Positions 50,101 through 61,596 of a stretch of 64,000 nucleotides of DNA are shown here, one piece after another; the stretch's first letter is position 1; every line of letters starts with the position of its first letter. This stretch comes from Echinococcus granulosus. Taxonomy: Eukaryota; Platyhelminthes; Cestoda; Cyclophyllidea; Taeniidae. Both the position numbers and the translations under genes were made by a program. Location of the stretch: NCBI RefSeq assembly GCF_000524195.1, contig NW_020170382.1:3026771-3090770 (forward strand), read 5' to 3'. Below the pieces are notes generated by a model that was not told the DNA's origin, searched no databases, and was given only the letters and a program-made list of their open reading frames with translations.

Positions 50101-53100
50101 TGGGAAGGGTCACATCAAAACAACAAAGTTTTCTCATTTTCCACACCTAAAAACGAACAATTAATGGTAGCGTTGAGCTTTAACGATAAATTAGTGGGGC
50201 CATTAAAAGATGGGATTTGAGATTACAAGCGATTTTTTGATAGTTGGTGAGCTCTAAAAATGTCACGCAGCCCCATTCTTTGTGTTTTAAGACGACAATA
50301 TATAAATTGCAGTACTTAGAGTTCCAGGTGGACTGCATGTTTCTTTCGCTGCCTTACATATTTTAGAATTTCCATACCTTATAAAAATAGCTGATAAATG
50401 CGGGCAACTAGATTCTTGCCATAGTACTAAAAGCTAAAAGTAGTCAGAGAGTAGTAATTGGGAATAAAGTAAATAACTAGGCCACAAAAACAAATTCACG
50501 CGTTTTGCCCCAAGCAACTTTTTCTTTTCAACAAGGTCAACCTTTGAAATGTTGCCACCGAAGACTAGCGCCCGACTTGCGACACCAATGCTTAAGTAAA
50601 GTTTGCTGGAGAGAACTTCGTAAAATAACCCTGTTTGAATCAGCCAAAAGCATCACCCCAAATTAAGGTAGAAAACTTTTCTTTGTAATGCAATTATTAC
50701 TGCTATTGTCTTTTGAACAGTCTCAGCAAAACAGGCTGCTCAAAAAATTATCGCCCCTCTAGCCTATTAGCTGTTCTGCAATACCCCAGTAAAGTCACAT
50801 TCTGCCCCAATGGCTAACCACATTTTCGGTAACAATTGTGATATAACAGTATGTGAAACCTAATCACGATACTACTTTAAAAGGCTGGTTAAGACATGAC
50901 TAAACGACTTAACAAGCATTATTCTAGTAGCTATTAATTATACACTTAACTACGTGGGCTTTTCTATTTCCACGGTCTGCATTTTCGGCCTCCCGAGCAC
51001 GACCGTAGTCTTCCAGCCTTTCTTTGAAATAATAACAAACCATTCATCCATGTTGGTATGCTTTATTACGATTACAGAGATGATTTAAGGTGACAAACTA
51101 CACGAGTTTACTAAATCAAAGAATTTAATTGTGATACAACTCGTAATTTTAGGAATGATGCTTTTGAAAGTGATAAATTAAATAGGTGTTGCGTTTTATG
51201 CATTACAGCCACATTCATCCTGACTACTCAGGAGATAGTGGTGAATTTATCCTTAAGATTTAGTCCACTTAACTTCGAATGCGGTCAAATAAAAGTTATT
51301 TTTTTAAGATTTGATAGCTGTATATCGATTTCACTTTTGTTTCATGTAAAGGCTTCACCTTTGGCTTGCATATCAACATGAGATGAAAGGGTTACTTACA
51401 GTAGCTCGAGAGTTTTTGGGTTCCAATACGAGAACAAGTTCTAAATCTTTCTGTGCTTTCACCAGACTATGCAATTCGTAAAAGGCTTGTGCCCTTCGCA
51501 GTAGAGCTAATATGGCAAAAGAGGTTTTTGTTAGGTCAAGCTAAGTCTACCCAATATCGATGCTACAAATGAGATGCAATTCAGCAATTCCTTAACATAT
51601 AAGTCCCACCAACGATTATAAATTGTTGCTTTTTAACTCTGGACTTGAAGCAAGTTTGACATTTCTCATAACTTGATCGTGGCGTTACTTTGGCTTCTAT
51701 AACTTATTTTTGTGCCTCACATGGGTTAGCACCTCTGATGGGCTAGCGATGTTAAATTTTGATATCAATACAAGTGTGGTTCTAATACGTTAATGGTTTG
51801 TATAACTCCCGGTTTTGGTAATGGGCCATTGAGGGGCTTCGTCATTGTACCTTCACCGAGCAAACTGGCCTCCAGACCATGCTAGGTGGCTCCTTCTGTA
51901 CGTCAACGCATATTCTGCTCAAGTGTTATGTCTTCTTTCATCTTCAGAAAGGCCTTGGGGCGCTACATAGTTTGCAGCCACCTTCACCACGGCTAACCAC
52001 CACCAGCACATAACTCTTAACTCAGATCGCCCAGCTAGTGCATGGCTAATTTCCAAAACTGAAATGGACTGCCAGAACAGAATTTTTTGTCGTGCCTCTT
52101 CCTCATCTTTCAAATTCGTCGCACACTCCCTCTTCGAGTTATTATCACCCAACCTTGGCAATGACATCCGCCAATAAAATGATCATTTGCTCAATGAACT
52201 TAAGATGGAAACGGAGATTCTAGAGGTTAGCGCTTAGCTACTCCCTGGCCTCCAGATACGAAACATGTTATAAAACTCGTGTCTCGTTGGGAAAGGATAG
52301 TGGATTATAATGCCTCCACATTATAAGTAGTAATTGAGTTTTACTCACCTTTAATATTCTCTGGTTCCTTCTCCAAAACACGATTGCAATCCTCCACCGA
52401 GAGCTTCCACTTCTTCTGTTTCAAGTCTGTAAGCAAAAGACTGAAGACATTTTATTGTCCTTTTAGGCTGGCTAACATTTTTGTACTTTCTCAAGCACTT
52501 ACACAGCAAAGCTCGATTGTTGTAAACGGCGGTGGTTGGTTCAAAAACGAGACTTCGACAATAGTAACCCAATGCCTCGTTGTAGTCACCTGCAATCAGT
52601 GCCTGTATTGATGGAATGCAGGATTAGATCATTCAGATAGATAAAAAATGTAGAATCGGGTATTATTTAAGGCATTTTTAGGAAATCACAAGATATTCCT
52701 GATTTGTTGGGACCCACTTTGTCGCTATACTTAATGTTTTGTTTGGTTATACACTTAACTACACAGACTCTTCAGTGTGAGTAGGCCTTACTTCCCATAG
52801 ATGGCCTGTTGCTCCCGCTAAGCTTATAGGTTCCCAGCTCTTTTGTACGTCTTCAATAAAAATTGCACATTAGTATAGCTTGTTGCAGTTTTGGGGAGCA
52901 CTTAAGGTCCCACGATTTGAAGCTGCAATTTGACAGCTGTAATCGGTTGATCAGGTCGTATGAAGCTGTAAAGGTCAATGCTAATGCTAAGCTACTAAAA
53001 TACTTTTCAAAATCAGGATTGTTACAAGGTGCTTGTCAAAACCATGGCGGCTTTCACTACACATCTACAGAATCGGAATTGCTATTGAAAGACACTCAGA

Positions 53101-55087
53101 CAAAGAATAATTAAATGCCCAGTGGGCAACACACCTTCCCAATGACGCAAAAAGATGGAGCGTATGCAAAGTGCAGCGACTGGGATAGTAGTAAGTCTCA
53201 AATTAAGGAGTAAACCGTTACTTTTGTTTTGGTCATTCAATACTCATGGGTGGAATTTATCAATACATGCCAACTTCAACAAACCTCGTTTCCCTTCTCC
53301 TTCTCCCGTTGAGCGTGCACAACTCGAATTTGTCGGGGCATGTTGTGTATCCGCTTAGAAAGGTCCCTACAAACTGATTTCACTGCCTTTTCATTGTCAT
53401 TGTTCTTCCTTTCCTCGCCCTTCTCAGCACCAACAGCTGCGATTTCGTTGCTCTTTTCTCCATCCCGCTCGTCCATCTCCAGCTCCTTTTCGATCTCCTT
53501 CCCTATTCTTTAATCGAATATACAATAAAATGACGTTCTTAAAGTAGGAAAAAACAACTATATGGGTCAGCAATTCAAACTGTTTTACTACGGATGCTTG
53601 AAATTCTTGAATTTAACGATTCTTCTGATCCTCCATATTTTTTTGATAGTTTCCTCCCAATTAATTTATAGTATCAACACACCATGAATTTCCTGCATCA
53701 TGCAAGTCTCTGCAAGTTATTAGGAGCATTTGTAGTAAGCTATCCAAAAACTGCATAACTCTGACGCCTGATAACACTTTTTACTTTAAGGTCAAAATTT
53801 GTGGGAAAGCTGATTTGTTCCACCGATTATACATAAAAATTGCTAGGAAGTTCTTAATAAAGCCATTTAGAGTGCTTACTTATCCCATTCTTCGTAGGAT
53901 CTCAGTTTCCCAGACTTTGTTTTCAAAGATTTCACCTATTTGCAGAGAATAATCTACTTACCAAAGCATAAACTCATGACTACTAATTTCCTTAATAACT
54001 TTCAGATTTTAAACTCGCTTTCTAAGTCAAAATGCATTACATTTGTGTTGAAGTGCACTACTAAGAATTCAAATCTATCACCTTAATTTTGCTCTTTTCC
54101 AAAAGTCGATATAATAGTGATACTAAATGAAATACCACCTTATTACCATTCCGCTTTTTATAAACCAACCTTCTTTGCAAACAATGGTTTCGGAGCAACT
54201 CCATCAGCTTCGCAGCCATGTGGATTAAGATTTCATTTTGTAAGCAGAAATCGGTGTTAGGTAGGACTTACTCTAGTGCCTTTTCCAGTATCGGGGTTTA
54301 TTGATCCCCAAAGCCTGACTTTTGGAAGGGTTTCGTCCTCTTCATCTTCATTAATATCATATAAACCGCACGCATTTGATAAGCACTCTTGACGTTTGGT
54401 TTCATTAAGCCACTCCTTTTCATTATGTTGTTTTTTGCTTCACAAAGGCACGTTACCTTAAAGTTGCTCTCAAGCTCTTCCCTTTCGTCGTTGGGTAATT
54501 GCCTGGCACTCAGCAGTTTTCCGGGTTTTCGAAGTAAACGACTGGAATATATATTGTTTTAAGATTTAGCAGTGACTTTATCGTGAAGGCATCTGGCATC
54601 AAAAACATATGGCTTTTATTTTGAAAGTAAGATTTATGTCAAATTCAATATATCATTACCAAAATTCTCGTTCATGAATGTGCAGACGAACAACATTTTG
54701 AAAGGCAATGAAGCCAACACATAAGGACATAGAAGTCTCGACTTCTGTAGAAGTCAGAGATGGTTCATTTACGGTACAATTTTGGTTTTCCTGGCCAATT
54801 ATTTACAAGATCGCTGAATAAATTCAAAATTCAGTACTAGTGTCGGAAAAAAACCCATATAATGCTTTAACTTCAAAGAAACTAATAATGACTTTTTACT
54901 TTTCTGGGTCTATGGACTGTATTTTCTTTTCGCAATGTCTTTCCAAATCTGGATATCGACCTTCGGAGCCTGATCTCAGTACCTTCAGTATTTTCTCTAA
55001 TTCCTTCAATTTTTTGCAATCCGTGATATACTGGTAGTCGAGATGGTTTAAAGGTATGTCGTAAAGAGATGTCGTCTCGTGATACAT
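44180..55087 (-). CDS. SPAG1: SPAG1 (DNAAF13), TPR and RPAP3_C co-chaperone for dynein arm assembly
   Basis: SPAG1 works with HSP90/HSP70 and R2TP-type complexes to pre-assemble axonemal dynein arms in the cytoplasm. Exons found: 55087-54900, 54541-54457, 54415-54272, 53935-53880, 53507-53285, 52602-52503, 52426-52349, 51506-51400, 49497-49243, 48932-48912 (21 nt, tentative), 47333-47274, 46995-46947, 46901-46730, 46162-45981, 44747-44647, 44595-44521, 44344-44249 and 44196-44180 (stop). The N-terminal domain is diagnostic: IPLNHLDYQYITDC and LEKILKVLRSGSEGRYPDL. Then come RSYEEWDK and the first TPR cluster (REKEKGNE, GDYNEALGYYCRSL, AVYNNRA, LLRRAQAFYEL). Next is an acidic linker with GGRRMVIDEVDEDE. 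Later TPR-like pieces include GKEAFRS and AEVNRLIRQ. The RPAP3_C domain reads LIQGLKGTDP, KLDAEMLEQYIFALE and YEFVYNALDRISKSARFNV. Junctions around 54.2, 47.3-46.7 and 45.9-44.75 kb are unresolved. About 670 codons are modelled against 926 in human. RPAP3 itself is excluded by the N-terminal domain. Confidence 0.88.
48627..48652 (+). repeat. Dispersed GTCTCGTTGGGAAAG motif, copy 2
   Basis: gtctcgttgggaaagaatg, the same orientation as the copies at 36349 and 52281, within the SPAG1 gene region. The 3' block is not conserved in this copy. Confidence 0.55.
52281..52313 (+). repeat. Dispersed GTCTCGTTGGGAAAG motif, copy 3
   Basis: gtctcgttgggaaagga followed by GTGGATTataATGCC. It shares both the core and the 3' block with the copy at 36349. 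It lies in the SPAG1 intron just downstream (minus strand) of exon 52426-52349. Confidence 0.6.
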
Positions 55088-55999
55088 ATTATAGCCCTGA
55101 TGGATTGCAAATAACGTGTTCTCGATTACAGATGACCAATCATTTGGGGCGTAAACAAAATCTAATAAACGCCTCGTATTTGCTACAGAAGAACAATAAT
55201 TGGGCTACAAAAGTAAGAGCAATGTATCAAATCATTTTTATTTATCACTTGCAATGATTATTTATTGTAAATTCGGATGCTTTTTATTCGCCAAGGGCGT
55301 ATGGTACACTGATTAAACTGCCCAAAACGAAAATTTTAAAGTCTGCTTTCCAACATTCTAACAACTTTAAAAATTTTGCCCCATCCTATGCCTTTACAAA
55401 GCCTTTTGCTTTATCGAAAAAAAGTTCTTTAGTGAAATACAGATGTAATCGGGGACCTTTGATAGTAGAAACCTGCCTACCAGAATTCATCATATCACAA
55501 AACATCATCACCAGCAACCAATGAAACGACCTGATGTACTCAAACCTGCACAAATCTGTGCCATAAGATGTCTTCACAGGTGCAGAAACCAGCAAGACCG
55601 ACCCCTGGGACCATCCAAACCCTGAACCCCACCCCCACGATTCCGTGGCCCCAAAGCAGAAATCCAAGCAGTTAGCTCAATGGCTGATGACACCTCTTCG
55701 AGCGAGTCCATTCATGCGTCGACAAGTGCATAAAGTACCTCCGTTTGGACAGGACGGGAAGTCCCAGTCATAAGTGAGGTTCCCAGAAATGTGGGGACAA
55801 CAGGAAAATGTACAAATGGCGGTGGGAGAGAAAGAAAGGAAAACCAAGAGTCCTAGCCATTATCATCATTGAAAAGTGAGACTGTTAGGAGCGCACAGAC
55901 AATGAGAAAATGACTAACATAGAGGAGCCGTGAAAGGTGAGAGAAACTAATGTTTGTGATGGAAAGCACAACGGATTATTCAATTGCCCCTCCAGCCGA
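55088..55999. other. Spacer between the tau-like gene and SPAG1 (same strand)
   Basis: About 0.9 kb separate the stop of the tau-like gene (56000) from the SPAG1 ATG (55087). It must contain the 3' UTR of the first and the promoter of the second. The part 55450-55800 is relatively GC-rich. Its longest frame, 93 codons on the minus strand (55667-55386), has no recognisable domain. Confidence 0.5.
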
Positions 56000-58900
56000 T
56001 CAGCTTGCTGTGCTGGGGTGACGCGACGTGTAGATAGGCTCATTGGGGCTATCGGATGCCAAAGGAGTGTGTTTGTTAATCTTCGCTTTCTCCTCTGGTG
56101 GCAGATTTGGTTTGTTGTACTTCAGCCATGGCAACTTTTCATTGAAAATCTGAGAAAAGAAAAGGGAAGCCTATTATTCCCTAGGTAATATAATTATCTT
56201 TTTCCTCCTTAAACCAAATAATGGCCCCTAGATGGGAAAAGTTATTCCACTTTTAGTAGAATTCGGGGAGCAACGTTAGTAGGATGCGCGAAGATCGGTG
56301 AGTGGGATCAGTGTGGCGACAAGAGTAGCAACACGGGATTAGCATGCAAGGCATGGGACGGCACTAACCTCGACGTTACCACCTCCCGCTTTGTGAGAAG
56401 CATTTTGTAAGGAGCCCACTCGCGAAGTAGCAGCCTCTTTGAATTTCAACTTGCGGGACTCTATCTACATTAGTAGGGGTGAGGAGGGGTTAGGTAAGTC
56501 CATCATGACCCTCCTCTATTGGGTTCTTATTGAGAGCCATCTGCACATTGCTAATGACAAGGTGTCGAGAATTTCTAAAGTAGGCACTAGATCCGTGGTC
56601 CTATTTTTGTTTACAATAACATCTTCACACCACCTCAGTTTTCAAGTATCCAGGCAAAAGCAATGTACCGTAGAAAGCAGTGCCTCAAGCCCTCATATCG
56701 TCTTCCTAAATGACTTAAATTTTGTGCAAGTGAACCCTAACTTGTGTGTCCTCATGAAGTGATTGATGTGCAAGAAGCAATCGCCGCAGGGCATCTTCTA
56801 GTCTTCAGTAGAATCCCTCAAATGAATCACCTCTCTCCGATGTAAGTAATCTACCAGGAGACTGAATGCATGAATCCCATCAAAATCAATGCGATTCGCC
56901 ACTAGTATTAAGGAGTGTATTTCAAATTCATCGTTCCACCATAGAGTTTAATGCATTAAGACCTCCATGCCAGCTTTGCAATGACTCCAGTCAGCCCTTC
57001 TATGGCTCAGCTCTTTCGATCCCCCCCCCCCACACACACCATAGCATTAAACCTATTAGACGATTTTCAAGAAGGAAAAGAGCCTTTATAGCAACTGAAC
57101 TGTCCAATTTCGTTAAATATTAAACTTGTTTGAAAGTTGAAGTCCTGTAAAATATCGCTTGATTAACTCTTTCTTTTCCATCCTGAGCATTGACTATTTA
57201 TCTCCGAACATGGATCACGCTTGTAACGACTCGAAATGCTAAAAATTTGGCAATGCGACTGCCTATGGACAGGCAGCGCGTCGGTAAAACAACTTGAGAA
57301 GTTTAACCCTGACCATCAACACATCACGCTGGAGGCCTGAGCTCAGAAAGCAAGACTGAATGATTTGGCCGCGAAACTTGACGTAATCAACATTCCACCG
57401 ATGACATTTGATCATTTGAAAACAAACCAGGTAAGTAGGAAACCGAAGGAAATCCACATTCTACACCTAATGTCACGATAATCACCGAACCTGTTAGAAT
57501 CGCAGATGTTAAAAAGAGTGGCCCACCTTAACATTTCCCCCACCGGGAGTGTGTCTGGCATTAGCCAACGAGTTGACACGGGGCTTGCTATTCTCCTTGA
57601 AGTTCAGCTTTTTTTCGACAATTTGGATATCGCCACCGCCTACGAGGGAAAATGAAAGGTGGGAAATTATTTCAAAAAAAATTGGACTAGGATTTCTATC
57701 TGACTATGATAACATTTAAAAATACCCTCTCAAGCATGAGTATTCGGCCGGTATTGGACAAAGTGGATTTGTAGAAGGGTTCCCAAGTGGTTAAACTTAT
57801 TGAACTTTAATGAACCAAAAGTCAGGTGTTACTTTCTTCGAAGCCGTAAAAACACATCCATTCTTGGAAAATCCATTTACCCACATATTTGGCACTACTT
57901 CTGAAAATCCTCTCGTCTATCCATCCAACAGTTCAATTACCCGTCAGCATCCTCCCGTCCGTGCAGCCCCCTATCCAGCCATCTAGCAATCTAACGATTC
58001 CACAATCCATCAACTGCCCTGTCTAGCCATTCTTGTTTGAGATTAAACAAAGTGTGTTGGGTCGACGCAGGTCATTGGTAAAGATACTGATCCAACACGA
58101 CCGGTCTTATTCGATGAATAGAGTTTGCTGAAGGCTACGGATCAACTTCTAACTCAAACTTTAGCTACATGGTAACTTGTTATTTCATCTGTCAAACTAA
58201 CTACCCACCCACTCACCCACTTGTCAATCCATTCATTCACCCATGTATTCAGCAGTTTGTCCATCCATCCTTCCAACGGTCCACCCAATTATCCATTCAC
58301 CCATTCAACGGTCTATCTACTCCTTCACCCAGGCACTCATTCATCCATCCAAACATTTTCTTGTCTCTTTTCAAAATTAATATGACATTAAGAAGTCTGG
58401 CACTTTATTTATTTTCAAGTGATAAAAAATATTATAGAGGCTCAGCAATAAACCAACTCACCCGGCTTGTAATTCAAATTCGCCTTTGAATTGCACTTGC
58501 TCTGGGCATGGCTGAAATCCACCTTCGTGTCCAGGATTCTCACCTTTTAATGTTAAGCACACATTTTTATCAGTGGTATGAAAGATGAAACACAAAGTAT
58601 CTAGAAATAGTGGTATGAAATTACATTTCCTCCACCCGGTTTATAACCTGCGTTTCTGAGGGAGCCTATCTTCGAGGTTATTCGTCTTGGTTGGCCTATT
58701 GGATGACAAAGTAGACCAAAATTTGATTTATAAAGAAAGTTTTTATTTTAATGGGATCAAAAAATAAACAAACGGCCTTCTTACCTGATGAGGAGAATGC
58801 CTAAAAAGTGAAGAACAAGCTAAAATTTGTGCTAGAGGAAACGACATGATAGACTAATTGGACAGGCATGGCCGATTATACACGCACATTCGGACAGGCA

Positions 58901-61596
58901 CGCAAACCATGAAGTGATGCACATCTTTTGCGGGGTAAACTAGACTCACATAGGAATGAGATTTTGTTTGACACTGCACAGTGGCATTAAAATATCAAAA
59001 AATAACAAAAAAATGATAACCAGCTTGGTAAGGGGAGAGGCTAGAGTGGCTCTAGGTTGGGTTGATAGCCCAAATGCAGGGCATCCTCCTGTGCTGTAAG
59101 GTGACTAATTAGGCACTGCTACGACCTGTCCCACGAGACTACGACTTCTGATGACCAGTTTGGGAAAGACGGACAACCCATCCAAATTCTCCTAGGCACT
59201 AAGTCTGGGAGTTTTGGGGTATGGTTATTTTTCAGGTTATTCATTTATTGCAAAGCTTTGTGGTGAATGTGAAGACGAAAAAAAGTATTATTGGCACATT
59301 CGAACATGAGTTCCATCTTGCTAAGAGGCAAAAGTATTAATTTCACATCCACGGATTAAGAGGTAGCAAAAGTATGGAAGAAACGGTTATTTTTTGTGAA
59401 TCGAATAGAACAAGTGGGATGGACGGATAACAAGATGGATGAATGGATGGATGGATGGATGGATGGATGGATGGATGGATGGATGGATGGATGGATGGAT
59501 GGATGGATGGATGGATAGATGGATAGATAGATGACTGACATGTGAGAGTGACTCTAAGTGGACTAGACCTTCGCTGGGAGTTTCGGCTTTTACCTCTGAC
59601 CAGGCATGGAACAGATACAATGCTCGCCCCATCTACTACAAAGACGCCGTATTCGGTAACAGACCGTATCATCCGAAAATTGTTTAAAATATTTCTTCAA
59701 ATGGTAAATCAATCAAAGACCCGTCACTTCCAGGAAGACACTCTACCCTCCATAGCAAGAGTTCCATGTTACTATCGAAAATAGCCTATGAGATTGACGC
59801 GTCAAAAACAATGTTAGTGATGAAACAAGCCGTCAACAACTATATCAACTGGGAGGGGAAAGTCAGGGTGAAAGCTAAGCGAAAAAATACTTTCCGCATA
59901 CATCAAAGGATGACAATAAGCTTAAGAAAAATACTCGTTTATTGTTGTTCCTCAATTCCTTCACGCGAGTTATGACAATGAGCTGATTGAAGGACTCATA
60001 ACGCGAAATGGCTTTTTGCCTCATATTGCATTACTAAATGAAACGTTTTTCGTGAAAACCGGAGTACTTGCCCCACAAAATTTGGTTTTAAGAGAATATT
60101 TTTTGCGGAAATAAAAGAAACAAACACCAAGGAAGGATGGAATACGTCAAAAATGAGTGAGGACAGTCCATGGTACTAGTTTAATTAGGCAAGCCCCCTA
60201 GCCCTCGCGGCTTGTACTTCTGCTTGGCGGCATGACCTGGAGGTCATGCTCCTCCGCACGCTAGTTATTAACCTTCCGTGTTGGTTTGCCTCATTATGAC
60301 TTCAAGGAAAACCTTGGGTGCTATATCGGTGGCAGCAGTAAGCAAACCCAATCCAAAAGAAAAGACACACCTGCTTTGGTTTTCAAGTTACTAGAAATAA
60401 ACAGTGTAAAAGGAAGATGTGTGCCATGGATGGTTGAGTCCACAGAAAAGCTAAAACGACACACCCCAAATTTCAGCTCCTACACAATAACAGCCGATTG
60501 AGTGGGATCGGGTCTCAGCGAATCACAATTAAACTCAACAATATACTTGTCGTGTGACCCTGAATGAAACGATCCAACTGTGCCAGCTGTGGAAAATCGG
60601 CTAGTTCTAGAAATAGCTCCCAAGTGCGTTCAGAGTAGATACAGGCCTGCGAGGGATGTATTATTCGGAAATCCCTACCAAAGCAGCATCTGCTGGCACT
60701 TATATGTACCATTCTCCTCCCTCCAAAGATGCAAATTTGCCATTTCAGCTTTAATCCGATTTTTTGTTGTTCCCAGAAAGACTCCCTACCGCAGAAGCAG
60801 AAAAGTGACCACGAGGAGGGCTAGAGACACGAATCAAAAAAGGATATTTGTCAAATGTCTCTTCAAATACTCAAGCTCCTCCGTTTTTGTAGATTATATT
60901 CCATTTCTTTAGTAGTATGCCCCCACTGCGGCCTTAGAGAAGTCGCAGAGCCCCACCATTCCACAGGGAGAGGGGCTAAAACAAGAAGTAGATGTAGGAT
61001 GCTCTTGGCCTGCTAGAGAAACCTTAATTTTGCCTAGCCTCTGAGCAACAGTTGGGTCGACCAGTTCGGTAGCACAAGTGATGGTGCCACAGTGGGGATA
61101 CCAAAGCATCGGGACTGGGTTGTTTACTTCGCTTCCTCTAGTGTTGAGCACACTTGTAACCAACGTAATTTTAACGGACACGGATAACCGTACGTACGCA
61201 CAAACAATAGCCCGAAATTGTAAAGATCCTTAAAAGCAAAAATATAATATTTCCTCAGAATTTAAACCCTTGAGAAATGAGCTACCTGGAAGTAGAATTT
61301 TCGTCACACTTCCATTGCGCTGTTTCGTCGCCCCTAAGACGGAACTCATTCGAAAAAGCAAATGATTTACCCCATCGTGCACAAAAAATCGCCCCAAGGG
61401 AGGCTTCTAAAAGCCAAACATACATTTTTGGACAACAGAAGCATAAGAGCTACCACTGGTCGAGAATTTCATATTTACTAACCCAATATTTGTCTGAGAA
61501 AGTTTGCGGAAGAAACCTTAAATTTGCATTTCTCCTTTAAGTAAACATGAAAACTTACACTAGAGTGCTCGGATTCACTGTCGCCACGTAAAGGAT
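56000..61596 (-). CDS. Tau/MAP2/MAP4-type microtubule-binding protein, N-terminus unresolved
   Basis: This protein binds and stabilises microtubules through tandem tau-type repeats. Exons: 61596-61559 (38 nt, [12 protein letters not shown]), 58800-58785 (16-nt micro-exon), 58695-58625, 58543-58462, 57639-57527, 56464-56369 and 56149-56000 (TGA). All phases are consistent. Repeat 1 reads [17 protein letters not shown]. Repeat 2 reads [18 protein letters not shown], ending KPGGG. Repeat 3 reads [14 protein letters not shown], then [12 protein letters not shown]. Repeat 4 reads [11 protein letters not shown], then [16 protein letters not shown]. The (S/R)-x-x-S sites correspond to the KXGS sites that MARK-type kinases phosphorylate in tau. 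The C-terminus ([13 protein letters not shown].., then TSRHPSTAS) resembles the tau tail. MAP2, MAP4 and tau cannot be told apart because invertebrates carry one ancestral gene. Upstream exons should lie to the right of 61.6 kb; a frame at 62029-61835 is a weak candidate. Confidence 0.88.
57021..57031 (+). repeat. Poly-C run followed by (CA)n
   Basis: Eleven C residues followed by acacacacacc, in the tau-like gene intron between exons 57639-57527 and 56464-56369. A simple-sequence tract, likely polymorphic. Confidence 0.8.
57905..58360 (+). repeat. Degenerate (CCAT)n-type tetranucleotide array
   Basis: Repeated but imperfect tccatcca, cacccact, cattcacc and atccatcc units spread over about 450 bp in the intron between exons 58543-58462 and 57639-57527. 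It looks like an old array of the ATCC tetranucleotide. It is complementary to the clean GGAT array at 59433-59530. Confidence 0.7.
59433..59530 (+). repeat. (GGAT)n microsatellite
   Basis: About 20 near-perfect tetranucleotide units (atgg / ggat), fading into gata units at the right end, in the 2.8-kb intron upstream of micro-exon 58800-58785. In the minus-strand frames it yields artificial HPSI repeats of about 110 codons, which are not genes. Confidence 0.95.
59531..61558 (-). other. Remainder of the large intron of the tau-like gene
   Basis: No further exon was identified with support. A GC-richer island at 60900-61180 holds a 90-codon minus-strand frame (61181-60909) without a recognised domain. 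An 18-bp hyphenated palindrome lies at 60231-60248 (CATGACCT-GG-AGGTCATG). Confidence 0.4.
60231..60248. promoter_or_regulatory. Everted AGGTCA-type palindrome
   Basis: CATGACCT-GG-AGGTCATG: two perfect 8-bp arms with a 2-bp spacer. The arms contain TGACCT and AGGTCA, the half-site of many nuclear receptors, in everted order. Binding is an inference from the motif alone; one such palindrome in 64 kb could be chance. Confidence 0.3.

Noticed and set aside
44180..55087. RPAP3 or a generic TPR protein instead of SPAG1
   Set aside because: The first exon carries the SPAG1-specific N-terminal domain (LEKILKVLRSG), and the YEEWDK element plus the MVIDE acidic linker follow the SPAG1 order.
59343..59672. 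Long minus-strand frames of repeated Ser-Ile-His-Pro
   Set aside because: They are read-through of the (GGAT)n microsatellite, which is open in several frames because the unit has no stop.
60909..61181. 90-codon minus-strand frame in the GC-richer island as an exon of the tau-like gene
   Set aside because: No matching acceptor/donor pair in phase with neighbouring exons and no microtubule-protein motif.
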